A stretch of 64,000 nt of DNA from Rhizoctonia solani (Eukaryota; Basidiomycota; Agaricomycetes; Cantharellales; Ceratobasidiaceae), in assembly GCF_016906535.1 (NCBI RefSeq), contig NC_057373.1:1860001-1924000 (forward strand), given 5' to 3'. Position numbers and translations under genes: made by a program. This document shows positions 1-11,108 of the stretch, one piece after another (the first letter of the stretch is position 1; each line of letters begins with the position of its first letter). The notes beneath the pieces were generated by a model. The model was not told where the DNA came from. It saw only the letters and a list, made by a program, of their open reading frames with translations, and searched no databases.

Positions 1-505
1 TGTCCGTGAATGCTGGTTTACAACCGAGCTGGAGACGCGATTACACTCGGAACGTAATATGTGTAGCATGTGCATCTACCCAGGCCTGATCTGCACCCGA
101 CTGCATCTACCAGACCTATGTTCTGATTTTTCGGACCACCACATTGCTAAACGATATTATAATACTTTGATTAAAGGACTCTTCCTTGTGTGTCTGATTT
201 GAGTGTACACACTGAGGTTTAGCAATGGAGCTTGCTGCCAGCTCACCAGACATATGTATTCGCCACGGGCGCCAATTCCACAAGAGTCAAAGTGGCTATG
301 GGCTCCCGTAAGTGTCCGCCTCAACCTTTTCATGAACATCACTAGCAACTCTTTTACTGCTCAAGTAACGATGAAAGAGAGTTTAGGCGCTTAAATCTTC
401 AGTTCCGAGCAATTAAACTAATGGCTGGTCAGTACTAAAAATCTGCTAACGGGATCGATGCACAGCTGTTGGTCTTAGGCAAGAATCGGTGGTTGACAAA
501 AAAAA
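1..505. other. intergenic, no gene recognised
   Basis: Both strands carry only short ORFs without recognisable motifs. Upstream exons of the methyltransferase that follows could lie here, because such proteins usually have more residues before the glycine-rich motif, but I could not define any. Confidence 0.4.
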
Positions 506-1630
506 ATGACAGGATCCAATTATACGGCACCTCTACCACGACTAAATTCGGGAAAAGGACCCAAAGATATTCTGGATATCGCGAGTGGAAGCGGTCTATG
601 GGTAATTGAGGTATATTTTATACCTGAGGCTGAGGATTCCACATGTAACTAATATGCACGTAGCTTGCCCACGAGTTCCCTCAAGCCCGGGTCATTGGAG
701 TGGACATTAGTAGCCCAGGAATTTCGTAAGTTCATGTTCCGTCACGACATCAAAGTTGATAACCAACTTTCCATTGGACCCAGGAATCATGATATCCCCG
801 GCAATGCATCTTTTTTCAGGAGACATCAGTACGTCTTGGCAACCATAGTGTCCAACTCCAAACTAATATGTATTCAAGCCGAGGGTATCCCATTTGGTGA
901 CTCATCTTTCGATGTAGTTCAGATGAGGATCGTCCCAAGTGTAAGTGGTCACCACTCGACTCTGTTCATGTTATTTTAAGAAACTAAAATCTAACAGATA
1001 ACTGAGAGGACTTCAATTTATCAGGAGATTCATCGAGTGCTACGCCCAGGTTTGACTACCACCGTATTCAGTCCCGCATTTGTTAAACATAGCTTCGGAC
1101 AGGAGGTATCATTCAACTAGTTGAACTATCTCCACCGATATCACGTACAGGAAAACGTCCTCCAGCACTAGATGAGGCTGACCAAGCAGTGGCGCGTGGT
1201 GGATATATGCACGACGAGGATAAAGACAAAGCACCATTCGATAGCGACGGGAAACCCGTATCCTGGTCCATAGCGAGTCAAATGGCACCATCTCTTCGTA
1301 AAACCCTTTGATGTGGACGAACGTCAACCAGAAGAAAATTGGTGTCCCGATTGGTGTATGGGCCACTGGTGCGTTTGGTGTGGTACAGTACTCGATTATC
1401 TAACACAAGTACCTTGGCTTTTAGATAAGGTGGGTCAAGAAGCGGGTCAACTTATGCAGCGCCAAACCATAGAACTTTTTAATGGGTTCCGTCCTAATCT
1501 CATCGACATTGGCAGGATGGATGAAAGTGAAGTAGATGATATTATACTTAGGCTAGCCAAGGAACTGGAGGACGGCTCAAAGTGGCAGCTCGAAACTCTA
1601 TATGATTTCGTCTGGGCTGTTAGGGCCTAA
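506..1630 (+). CDS. LaeA-like SAM-dependent methyltransferase, frame broken
   Basis: Resembles the small-molecule/LaeA-type class I methyltransferases of fungi. The first exon, from the ATG at 506, reads into NYTAPLP and then the SAM-binding motif I (DIASGSGLWVIE, near 551-610). Later pieces read VIGVDIS (motif II, about 690), the motif IPFGDSSFDVV near 885-920, HRVLRPG near 1033-1050, GGIIQLVE near 1102 and a C-terminal half ending in YDFVWAVRA at the stop at 1630. The exons do not join in one frame. Between the segment ending near 1300 and the conserved KIGVPIGVW segment near 1337-1365 the frame slips at about 1305 and again at about 1329, each fitting one missing base. A 37-nt intron near 1373-1410 would close the next junction. 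It is either a decaying gene or a victim of sequencing error. Upstream exons may be missing. The substrate cannot be inferred. Confidence 0.6.
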
Positions 1631-2190
1631 GGTAGTTCAATTCTCTATAGGTACAAGACTCGAATATAATAATTGTATGCAACATTTTCAGTATTTATTC
1701 GACTGGGTGAGGGCATCCAATTTCCCTGGGATCTAGGTAACCTCGCAGTAGAAAAATGTAAATACAGTAGACTCTCACTCCATGCTCGCTCATTCCAAAT
1801 TTTTGAGGGGATTTATCGCCATTTAGCCAATAAGGTAGCTGGAATCCCGGCTTCGGCCCCCTTGATTGGAGCCCACAACGAACATGGAATGAGAGTCTAC
1901 CTGTAGTCTCGAACCCCCATATTTAGTATGATTAGCTTACGGGATCAAAGAATTTGATTTGTCATCAGGGGGTCTGATCGACAGGCAGGGACTGACGACC
2001 ATTGGATTTTCCCCACTACCTGACGTTTACCACGACAACGACCCGTTCTTGTTTATCGAGCCGGCTTTTGCAACTCACATTAACGACATACTCAATTTAA
2101 TACTTACAACTCCTTGTCTATCAATATGGGCGGTGCGTAGCATGGTCATACACCCAGGCTTGTAATTGAATTCCTGGCAATGTAGTGGCC
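1631..2190. other. intergenic, no gene recognised
   Basis: Two open frames (1673-1906 and 1959-2165) have no recognisable domain and I do not call them genes. The Arl5 promoter must lie at the right end. Confidence 0.4.
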
Positions 2191-3047
2191 ATGTCACAAT
2201 TCACTCAGCTATGGTCCCGCCTTTTTGGGCAGGAAGAAATGAAACTACTTATTCTTGGGCTGGATAATGCCGGTAAAACAACAATGTTGTATAAGATAAC
2301 GGTGAGAGTTTGTATACGTGTCCCAGCCATCGTGCAGTGCTTACATAGCCCAACCCAGATGGGCGAGGCTGTCGACACTGCTCCGACAGTAGGAAGCAAC
2401 ACAGAGGTATGCTGTTACATACCACCACCAGAATTTTCCTCAATTTGACACGTCACTCAGGTCTTTGAGTACAAAAACCTCAAGTTCGTGCTCTGGGATA
2501 TTGGTGGCCAGACCTCGCTGCGACAATCATGGTCACAATACTTTACAGCCGCACGAGCCGTAATACTTGTTATTGACTCGTGTGATGCTGGCCGACTAAG
2601 CCTAGCCAAGGAGGAGCTACACAAAATGTGTGCGGACGAGGTAAGTGATTCTCACTTGGCATTGTAACCTGACGTAATAACGCCCTGGAAAAAGTCACTG
2701 AAGGACGCGCTTTTGTTGGTATTTGCGAACAAGCAGGATGTCCGAGGATGCTTGACTCCAGCAAGGATATCAGAAGAACTCAAACTGACTGACTTGCGGG
2801 ATCGTGAGTGTATTGATTCTCGTCTAAATGACAAACACTAAAGCGATTTGTCTAGGTCAATGGCATATAGTTAGTTATCGATTACTACTTTATCTATTCA
2901 CATGTTCAATTTTATTTGCAGATGGCATGTTCCGCACTTACGGGACAAGGGTGAGCAAAATCCAGGTTCCTCCTCTTTATAAACTAAAGCTCGACTAGAT
3001 TATTCGAAGGATTAGACTGGCTAGCATCTCGTCTGGAACGACGTTGA
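2191..3047 (+). CDS. Arl5-type ARF-like small GTPase
   Basis: Small Ras-superfamily GTPase of the ARF/ARL group, a regulator of trans-Golgi/endosome traffic in other eukaryotes. Six exons join to about 180 residues, the usual ARL length. Visible motifs are G1 GLDNAGKT (residues about 24-31), switch I around APTVGS, G3 WDIGGQ, G4 NKQD (near residue 127) and G5 CSALTGQG, with the C-terminus [12 protein letters not shown]. The QSLRxSW-like switch II and the short C-terminus resemble Arl5 more than Arf1 or Arl1. The five introns are short GT-AG introns, the first after LYKIT. The start at 2191 was chosen because the GTG six bases upstream only adds Met-Ala. Oddly, the protein starts MSQF and lacks the Gly2 that ARFs use for N-myristoylation. 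The stop lies about 380 bp from the stop of the convergent Tad1 gene. Confidence 0.87.
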
Positions 3048-3430
3048 TTCATATTCTCTTGTATTTTTCGGGCATACTCCCATTCCGCCTACATATTCCT
3101 GGATTTAAGGCCTATGTATTTTCGCCGACTACTTATTACCACCCTAATCCATTTTATTTGCTTCAAAATCTTCCCATTCTTGTCCACTCACAAGCCACCC
3201 CTCTAGTGGCGCACCAGACGACCGTAATACAGATTTGGCGAATTGGTATTTCTCAGCGCAACCACATCGTTTCATTTGGTAGTAGGTTGTAGTACTGGTG
3301 ATTGAATCAGGGTATTGAGGTGCGAGTGAGAATAGTTAACATACTAATAATCTATTTCTCCCAGCACTTTGCAGCAAATTATATGAAGCCTCATGAACGA
3401 TGCTTTGCAAAGGAGAGGCCTATCGACAAG
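3048..3430. other. intergenic between convergent genes
   Basis: The 3' regions of Arl5 (plus) and Tad1 (minus) meet here. The open frame at 3044-3292 begins inside the Arl5 stop region and shows no domain. Confidence 0.5.
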
Positions 3431-4656
3431 TTAATTCGGTCTATCCAATGCATAACGCTTCACATACTGGAATCTTGGGGTTTGGTAGCGTTTAGGACCT
3501 ATTCCCCGTCGGAAACCATTCACGATGGTCTCCCAAGCATCCGGGTTATTAGTGCTTGGGCCGATCCATATATGCGCTAAAGGACAACAATCAGCCATGG
3601 TTCCAAACGGGGGTCACTATTGGACATACATTCTGGATCGGAGACAGCATTGGGTGCTACAATTTGCGAGCGTGTGTGTGGGAACAAAACCCTCGTGAAC
3701 ACGATCCGTAACTCGTGCACAACCTGGATACCATCTGGGCGAAAGTCGTGAGTTCTACATGTATTCCCATACAAGGGGTGTGCTTACCAGGCAATGGGCG
3801 CAGACGATCAACAAACGCACGCTGGCAATCCTCCCGAACCCGATCCACTTCCGAGTCCGAAAATTGCCCAAGGACATCCCCGATCACTAACCCAGAGAAA
3901 AACAACGGACCCATGAGTTGGTAGAGCAACGCGCCCTGGAATCCGACGAGGCTCCATAGTGCGATCTTGTCGCTGCACGAGTGTGAAATTGTCGGTGGTG
4001 CATCTGCTCTTGCTAACCCATGTGCATATGCATTAAATATTGTGTACTGAAAGCGTTAGTAGTTCAACTCACCTGGTTTAGTTCTCAGCCAACCCAATGC
4101 ATTATAGTTGTCTCTTCCCCTCGCGGTCGTTCCCCTTTCTGGCTGAGGCATAGGTGATATAGCTTTGAGGGTGGCCATCTCGACAGGCTGGTTAATCGCC
4201 AACGCGCTCGTCGAGGCGTCCCCACCTACCTGCACTCGATCAGAACATGGAGGTAAAGAGACCGAGAAGAAAAGGAAACACACGCACATGGTAAAGTCGA
4301 GATGTACAACCACACCTGCGTACCCCTCCTCAACCTCCTGTCGCACACCCACTCGGACTCTCCACTCAAAAGATGATATACAACCACCGAATCGCACCTC
4401 GTCGCGCCAACACCTCTGCATGCGAATCATGCAGCGCTTCGCCCGACTTGGGTAACTTGTTAAACGGCAGACATTTGGCGCCCGTTCCCAGCGATATACA
4501 CTCGGTCTGACCCGAATCCGAGTCGTGGAGTACTATACCGGCGAGGACCGTGAACTGGGGAACACCGTTTGACCGAACGTCCGGCCAAAACTCGCGGTGG
4601 CTCGTGTATTTGTCTATACATGCGCGTGCGATTTCGTCTGGGTCGGGTGAAGTCAT
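3431..4656 (-). CDS. TAD1: tRNA-specific adenosine deaminase Tad1/ADAT1
   Basis: Deaminates A37 to inosine, next to the anticodon of tRNA-Ala, in eukaryotes. Six exons join in one frame. Exon 1 starts MTSPDPDEIARACIDKY and contains the zinc and proton-relay motif HAEV followed by LARRGAIRWL. After a 45-nt intron comes LYISTLP, then PCGDAST (first zinc cysteine, split by an intron), then GRDNYN and TKPARADAPP. The next exon has SCSDKIALWSLVGFQGALL (second zinc cysteine) and FFSGLVIGD. The last two exons read VAPNAVS, WIGPSTN, ETIVNGFRRG and end YALDRPN. All catalytic residues of the A_deamin domain are present. The fourth intron, 3735-3772, is only 38 nt. The gene faces away from the Con-6-like gene, with 269 bp between start codons. 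Several open frames on the plus strand here are only shadows of it. Confidence 0.9.
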
Positions 4657-4827
4657 GTATGTTGGGGCTATATATGGTATGGTATTGTAGTACTAGAGCT
4701 GCACTTCCCCCTGCGTTACTGTATGTGGAAGGGGAGGATGAAATGACGAGGGGGTGGCTCCACACGTGACCTTGTGCTCCAATGCACATTGATGTCGGAC
4801 TCGAGAGGGCTCCACTGGCAAGGAGGA

Positions 4828-4833
4828 TATAAA
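4828..4833 (+). promoter_or_regulatory. TATA box candidate
   Basis: TATAAA about 93 bp before the ATG at 4926, within the intergenic space shared with the divergent TAD1 gene. Spacing suits a short 5' leader. Supported by position and sequence only. Confidence 0.4.
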
Positions 4834-4925
4834 GCCGTTCCCAAGAACTTGGCCAGAGCGGATTATCACCGTTTTAGCAAACCCTCCTCCCCCATTTCAA
4901 GCTTACAACGCATACACACATAACC

Positions 4926-5370
4926 ATGTTCGGCACTCGCTCCCGTTCTCGCACAACGCGCCACACGACCCACCACTCGACTAGGACGCGCTCGACACAC
5001 CAGCGCCGCGGGCTATTCAATCATAAGAAGAACCCGAACCGCCGTGCAGCAGGGTACAAAGTAAGTCAAGTCAAGTCCCAAGCGAATAAACCCCTAGGGT
5101 GCCAAGGTAGAATTGTATACTGATACACCCTCACTCTTCTAGGCTGCACTATCGAACCCAAACACGACGCACGAAGGACGTAAACACGCCAAGCGCGAAC
5201 TTAAGCGAATGGTAAGCTAACGCCATTTTTCGGGTTGAGAGGGCAGTTTTTTGATGTCGGAGGGGGTGATGTCATTGTAGGGTCGCGGAAACGAGACACA
5301 TGTGTCCCTGGGAACCCGCATCAAACGCGCTCTTGGAATTCGGTCGACCCCTCGTCGGCACCAATACTAA
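4926..5370 (+). CDS. small basic protein with a Con-6-like motif
   Basis: Three exons give a protein of about 97 residues, very rich in Arg, Lys and His. The first exon starts MFGTRSRSRTTRH and the first intron follows AAGYK. The central segment GYKAALSNPNTTHEG, followed by RKHAKREL, resembles the conidiation-specific protein 6 (Con-6) repeat, in which a Gly-x-Lys-Ala-x-x-x-Asn-Pro-Asn core is followed by an acidic/basic helix. The last exon reads GNETHVSLGTRIKRALGIRS and ends STPRRHQY. Small proteins with this pattern occur widely in Agaricomycetes without assigned function. The high positive charge suggests nucleic acid or membrane binding, but that is inference. A TATA-like element lies about 93 bp upstream. 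Confidence 0.72.
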
Positions 5371-5780
5371 TGAATTACACGGGAAAATGATCTGACTGTT
5401 GTATTGTCTGTATTTTTATACCCACTGTATTGATAACCCTGAATGAATGCGACTCAAGTGATCCCACGTGCTTGGCAACCGGTTAACGAAAAGCATGCAC
5501 ATCGTAATAATATTAGAGAGCAATGTTCAAGTTTAGGGTAACGACAGTGAGGTGGGACAGGAACGAGAAGAAAAAGAGTCTTTTGGCCAAGGCAGAAAAA
5601 TGGAGGGAAAAAGTCCTTGGCGACAAAAACGCCATGACAAGAGAAAAAGGGAAAAAAGGAGTTCAGTCTGGGGAAGAAGATCGGTGCACACAAGTCATGT
5701 TTAAGAGTTTGTCTATAGCCGAGCTAGGCCGAGGCGCAGTCGTGAATTTGTAGAGATGTGACAAGATTGACACCGGACGT
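5371..5780. other. intergenic between convergent genes
   Basis: 3' regions of the Con-6-like gene and the tetraspanin gene. The plus strand 5560-5670 is purine-rich (AAG/GAA runs). Open frames here have no domain. Confidence 0.45.
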
Positions 5781-7145
5781 TTATCGGCGGAGGTTGTCGT
5801 CGCTGCCTGCGTGAGGGACCGAACCATATCCTCCCTGACCAGTGAACGAGGACTGGTTGTAGGTCGGGGTTCGGCATTGCGAACTGACCCGTAGCCTTGC
5901 GAGTCAACCTGAAGATTCGAGCGAGAACGGCCATAATCTCGGAGGCGACGTCATCGCCATATTGTTCGGCGAGTTGTCTGAGGAGACGCGCTTATCAAAA
6001 CGAGACCGAGGAAACCAGAATAAGGAAAACTTACTGAGCATAGTTGTCCATAATGACGGCCATGGAGTTGAGATCGAGACGGTAGGCCTTGGGCATCATG
6101 CCCTTACCGAAGCGGTAGGTAACGTGGTTGGCGCAGAGCAAGGAACCGACCATGCATGCTAGCTGGAGAGGAACGAGGGCAAAGGCAACGGTGTACCAGG
6201 AAGTGAGGACCTTGCGCTCAAAGCGGAGGTATTCGCCCTTGCAGCCGGGAAGAGGAGAGCGCGAATAGCAGGTCTGGGAGATGGTAGCTTCAACATAGGG
6301 GCTAAAGTAGCCACAGCAGTGAAGCTGATTTTGAATGCGCAGACGGCCAGTGAGACCGATGCCAGTGGACCATTGGGCGTTGATCTTTCCCTCGAGGTTG
6401 AATGTCTTCTTCTTGTATGTTACGTAACCGGGGGCAACGAGCAAGCCAAAGGTGATCCAGAGGAAGAGGGTGTAGACGGCAAGGAAGGCTCGGTTGTTGA
6501 GCAAAATGCCGGACCAGCCAATGACAGAAGTGAGAAGGCCGAAAGAGGCGGCGACGGTAGAGACTGCGGAAATTATGTCATAATTGATGAGGATTGGCTT
6601 GGCGACTTACGGATTAGCTCGGTTGTGTTGCCGACGCGAACAATGTCAGCATGTGTCCAGACGTTGAACCATGTCAAGAGACAGAAAATGAGGCCGGTGA
6701 GGGTGTAGATGGTGAGCTGGAGAGGAGTGAGCACAAAGGGAAAATGATAATAATAATAGTTACTTACGAGGATGTTGAGAATAAAGAGAATCCACTTGAA
6801 GCGGTTCCAGCGCAATCGGGGCTTCTTGTTGCTGGACCAGCCTGGGCCGCTGCCAAACTGGACGCCCTCGTAGTCCTCGTCGTCACGGTCGGCCATGCGG
6901 TTGTGTCCCTGGCCGAACGCATCGAGTCCTCCACCGCGCTTGGGCTCGGCGCCTTTTGCGCCCTTGCGGTTGTGAATGCCAGGGCTGTGGGGGCGCGAGA
7001 ACTTGGCGGGAACATAGTTGATAGACAACGAGGCCGAGTCTCGGAAGTTCTTTTGGGACGCAGACGGCGATGCTGACCCATTCGACGCTACCGATTGGCG
7101 CTTAGCAAACGGTGCACTGGGCGGTGCAAGATCGTTCCCAGCCAT
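5781..7145 (-). CDS. Tsp2-family tetraspanin
   Basis: Four-pass plasma-membrane protein of the fungal Tsp2 family, linked in other basidiomycetes to morphogenesis and mating. The start is MAGNDLAPPSAPF, followed by a Ser/Pro/Gly-rich cytoplasmic head of about 120 residues. TM1 spans WILFILNIL and LTIYTLTGLIF across an intron, TM2 is in LSTVAASFGLLTSVIGW, TM3 in FLAVYTLFLWITFGLLV. The large loop carries the diagnostic CCG (HCCGYF) and LPGC, and TM4 is in VAFALVPLQLACMVGSLL, followed by YRFGKGMMPKAYRL. The exon after the 6036 region reads QLAEQYGDDVASEIMA. From there the tail leaves frame near 5926-5931 and again at a four-C run near 5866-5869. Two one-base gains would give an end in SDDNLRR and the stop at 5781. 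Read without correction the frame runs to 5713. The tail is therefore uncertain; the rest is firm. Confidence 0.82.
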
Positions 7146-7807
7146 GAGGATCGGTGTACGTGTAACGAGGGGCGAGGCAGATGTGGGCGGCGGCGAGGGA
7201 GAGGTGTATGCAGAGATGGTAAAGCCAGATACCCCAGAGGATACGGTGCGCCGGTGAGGGTGGGTCGAGAGTCTGCAAACACAGGTAAGTGCTCGTGATG
7301 GCTCAAAAAGAGAGTGACGGGTTCAAGTCAACGTTCCAACTGGCGCCGACACACAGGGCCCACCCTTGTCGATCGGCCAAGAAATCCAATATCACGATAT
7401 TTATATAAAACAATCTAATCACTCACGATGTTCCGCTGTAGTAGTGGTTGTGGTTCCCAAACCCCATCTACACTATAAATACTTTACAACATACAAACAA
7501 AATACACACACAGACGAGGTCGGATTCAACTCGTTTTTCCGATTCCGTCCTTCCTCCCTCCATCAAGACCCCAGCCAGTCCACGGCCGTCCCCGCCCTCT
7601 GTTCCGCTTTCGTGAACAGCCACGTCCCACGTCACGCGCTCACACAGTTACTGCATACACCTGGTTTTCTATTTTTACTCCGCAATACACTAATTCCATT
7701 CTGTACCGAGTAACTACCCTCTTTACACCATCGATAGGTCTCCAAACTTCTCCTTGTACCCTGCCGAGCAACACATCAGTCAATTCAAATCAGCACCTTT
7801 ATCCAAA
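7146..7807. other. intergenic, tetraspanin promoter side
   Basis: Lies upstream of the tetraspanin start and downstream of the ATP7 stop, both on the minus strand. Several overlapping open frames in 7088-7713 are low-complexity and lack domains. No core promoter element stood out. Confidence 0.4.
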
Positions 7808-8559
7808 TCACCTACCCGGGACAGAGAACTTCCCCTTTTTCATCATCGTCTCGACCGTCTTGACGATCTCGGGCCGTGCCTGTGCGACATCCTCCACCTA
7901 CAACCAACCGCCATCAGATTCCCCCAATTCCCACAACTTCTGCATGATACTCACCGTGAGGTCCTCAAAGGGCCTGGCCTCTTCAATATTCGCCAACGTC
8001 TTTTGGAGATTGCCCAACTCTTCGTCAATCTTGACCGACGTTTCTTCAGCTTTAGCGACCTAGTTTTTTCCAGCACACCAATCAATCGTCCGTTCTCCCT
8101 TCTACTATAAAAAATATGCACTAACCGCCTTGGCCTCGAACGCCTCGATAGCCTTGACGTGCTCGTTCACATCATAGCTCACCGGCTTGAACTCGCGCAA
8201 GATCCGCTCGGCCTCGTCCACAACCGCTTGGTTCTTGAGCACCGAACGGTAATGCGCGATATTCACAGTGGTGGGCTGCGTTGCGTAAAGACTGTGCACC
8301 CGTTGGGCTTCAGAGTGACGTTTCCTGAACGCTTGGAGGGACGCGACAGTTTCTGCCCGTGGATTAGTTCGAATTAGTAATGGTGGGTATAATCGACCAA
8401 TATGCACTCGTACGTACCCTTTCCAAGTCCAAGAGACCCATAGATGCGAGTCCAGTCCTACCCAAACCCGCGTGAGCCGATCCGAAATGACAAACTTTTT
8501 TGGTTAATGAGCGGATTGGGGGTGCTTACGATGGCAGCAGCAAGACTCTTCGAGGCCAT
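7808..8559 (-). CDS. ATP7: ATP synthase subunit d, mitochondrial
   Basis: Subunit d of the peripheral stalk of the mitochondrial F1Fo-ATP synthase. Five exons give about 170 residues, the family's usual size. The start MASKSLAAAI is followed by DWTRIYGSLGLGKETVASLQ, then FRKRHSEAQRVHSLY, VDEAERILREFKPVSYDVN and AIEAFEAKA. A further exon reads AKAEETSVKIDEELGNLQKT and the last exon ends MMKKGKFSVPGR. The start at 8559 is preceded by no other in-frame Met nearby. All introns are GT-AG and all phases close. No cleavable presequence is obvious, which agrees with subunit d in fungi. Confidence 0.9.
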
Positions 8560-9091
8560 TTCTACAATGACTAGTGTGTTAGTTTAGGCCAGTTTGGGTG
8601 ATTATATTGGACTTGCTTGGAGTAGATCTGTGGTGGGATTTTACGGTAGGGGTTGTCGGTGGCACTGCTATTCTTTGGTCCTGTCCCGATATCATCACGT
8701 GAAGACTGCCCCCGGTCTGTCCCGATTTGTGTCAAGGATAAATTAAATTATTGTCCTCCAGCTTGGAAAATGCGTGGTGGTGATAAACTTGAAATTTATA
8801 ACCAGTAGCTAGTTCGACCTGAACTATAGCAGGGTACTTCTGAGTCCATATAGCCTACTCTATGTTGAGGTCATATTAATTGGCGTTGATATATAACTAT
8901 TGTATGCGCCTTTTAAATAAAGCTGATCAAGCCGCAGGTATTGCATGCAGTTGACTCCAGAAATCTTTCAATGCGTTGCCGCAGTGCCAAGTCCAGCAAA
9001 GATCATTTCAACATGAATTATATGATCCGGCAACACATTAGCTCCTTGGTTGGTGTCTACCCCAACACCCAAACGGCTCTACAGTATATAT
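8560..9091. other. intergenic, no gene recognised
   Basis: Contains the ATP7 promoter at the left and the 3' end of the AP-3 mu gene at the right. Otherwise AT-rich with only a short open frame (8941-9132) that overlaps the AP-3 mu 3' exon in antisense. Confidence 0.45.
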
Positions 9092-10928
9092 CTACCAACG
9101 GTACTCGATTCGAGCTTCAACAGAGGACCTAACTCCTTTATATGGCTTATAGCTCTCTCCGCTAACTCGCAATTGGTCGATCTTGGCCATTGAAAGCGAA
9201 TGCTGAGGAATCTCAAAGGTTACTATGAAAGATCTTGATGGTTTGGGTGTCTTATCACTAATTATTTCCGTATTAGAGGTCATTCAATAAGGTAAATGCA
9301 CACGAACCTAGAGGTAAAGGTTCCCTTTAAATGTTGCGTCATACTGGTCAAAGAGGGAATTTCCCACTTCAACGTCTATACAATATTTAATCATCTTACT
9401 TGAAGTCCAAACGTGATCTTCATACCTTGGTCTGAGGGTCATACCCCCACCTAACACTACCACCGTTTACACTCAATGCGCCAAAACCGCCTCCAGCTGA
9501 TTGTCCTCCAGAGCCCGTGTGGGCACAATCAGCACCCATAGCAGAATCTCCAAGCCTTAATTCGATACAGACTTTCTCGAGCATCTTGGATGATCGAGCC
9601 GTGGCGGTAATTTCGAAAGCGCCTATTAAATGCGTCAGTCGAAAAGAAGTGTGCCAAGGTAAAAGCTCCCTTACCACCATGCTCATGTAATGAGACGCTG
9701 GATTTAAGATTGATAGGAAGCGGAGGGGGTGCCGCCGGGTTTGGAGATGGAACAGGGAGTTGGTATGTGAGGAGAGTAAAGTTTCCATCTGGGGGTACGA
9801 AAGAAAGCTGGTTGGTTTGAAGAAACTTTTGTAGCCTGTTAAAATCCTTTAATTGAAGATTCACAGGTGGAGTGTAGGCAGATGACTACCTGACACAGGG
9901 ATGGAAGGAGTAGTCGCGTAGTGCTTTGCTGTTGGATAACGAGAACGAGAGGTCCGGGGTTCCTGGACAACATTAAATTGAAGTTTGAGCATACCAAGTA
10001 GAAGGTCCATTACTTACCAGAAAGGTTGGATTTACATAGAATCTTGCCCCACACGTTACTTGCTACAACGTTTCCACTCCTGCAAGAATCGATATAATGG
10101 ATGAAGACTGATTGGTTGAACCGCTTACCGATTAACAGTAGCCTCGAGCTCTTCAACGATATCAAAGTAAATCTCATTGTTGTTATATCTTAGCCCTGCT
10201 TTACGCCAAGGAATAGGAGAAGAGAATGGTGCAGGCGCAGCTGAAGAGAGTCTGGGGTATCTCTCAGTCTCCCATTTTACAGTTGGAATCCCAATTTCAC
10301 CCACCCCGAGACACCTGTGGCCGCAAGTATCTTGTTCAGTAAGGATGGCGGAAGAACGATATCCCTCAGAGCGTTCGACTCTGTCGTGAGAGGATACCCT
10401 TCATCGAGCATTTCTTCAAGTAACTTGAGGCCAATTAATAAAACAATCAAAGGAAATGACCCATGCGCCCCACCTGGTAGACAACATCAAAATTATCCTT
10501 TAGTGAAGCTGTACTAAGCTCTCCCAGGTACTCCTGTAAAATCTGAACAACCGCATCCAAGAACGAGAAGACAAACAGCGGATCGACTGTGGAAGGTCAG
10601 ATGCCTAGGCCTATATCGAATCAAATCAAGACACATTACCATCTCCCCTTACAGGGCATAATATATGGAGTCCCCCTGCGCTCCGATGGCAACAAACGCT
10701 GTTTTCTCCAGAATCAACATAAAGAACGGGGTCTATCGCTAATCCATTCTTCTCGCGTGCTGAGGTAAATGCATCCACATGCAAGAGTGTGTACGATGGA
10801 GGTAGAGTTCGAAACGCAGTTTGGATTATAGGTCGGCTAAGAATCGACTGACATGTTTCAGGCAGAGCCAGCGAATTCGCAGAATCAGGCACCTACTTGT
10901 TTTTGTCCAAGATAATTAGCCCATCCAT
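9092..10928 (-). CDS. APM3: AP-3 adaptor complex subunit mu
   Basis: Medium (mu) subunit of the AP-3 clathrin-adaptor-related complex, which sorts cargo from Golgi/endosomes to the vacuole. The first short exon MDGLIILDKN joins after an intron to RPIIQTAFRTLPPSYTLL, the longin-like N-terminus. Later parts are VDPLFVFSFLDAVVQILQEY, NFDVVYQLLEEMLDEGYPLT (typical of mu subunits), ALRDIVLPPSLLNKIL and YFDIVEELEATVNRSG. The mu homology domain follows with LSFVPPDGNFTLLTYQ, then LEKVCIELRLG, KWEIPSLTSM and GTFTSS, ending SYKPYKGVRSSVEARIEYRW. The start at 10928 was chosen because the intron after it restores the standard DxxRPIIQ junction. At least eight GT-AG introns are needed and the reading frame closes at all those I followed. 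Confidence 0.88.
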
Positions 10929-11108
10929 CGATGACAGGGTGGTGGCAAGTGATGTGTGTTCACGGTCACGTGACTAGAGGCGTGTTAGGTTGTTGCCGAA
11001 GTTGGATTCCCATATACCGTTTCAGCTGCCGGCTAGTTGTTAGCTCTGGGTGTAGTTTATTTTGTATTCTCGCCTTTTTGGATATAGGGATCTTGAGTCA
11101 TTTTTTGG

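Noticed and set aside
3302..3580. Plus-strand ORF of 92 codons
   Set aside because: The minus strand here encodes the last two exons of Tad1 (WIGPSTN, ETIVNGFRRG), so the ORF is an antisense shadow.
6319..7076. Long plus-strand ORFs opposite the tetraspanin gene
   Set aside because: Antisense of tetraspanin exons with CCG and YRFGKGMMPKAYRL motifs.
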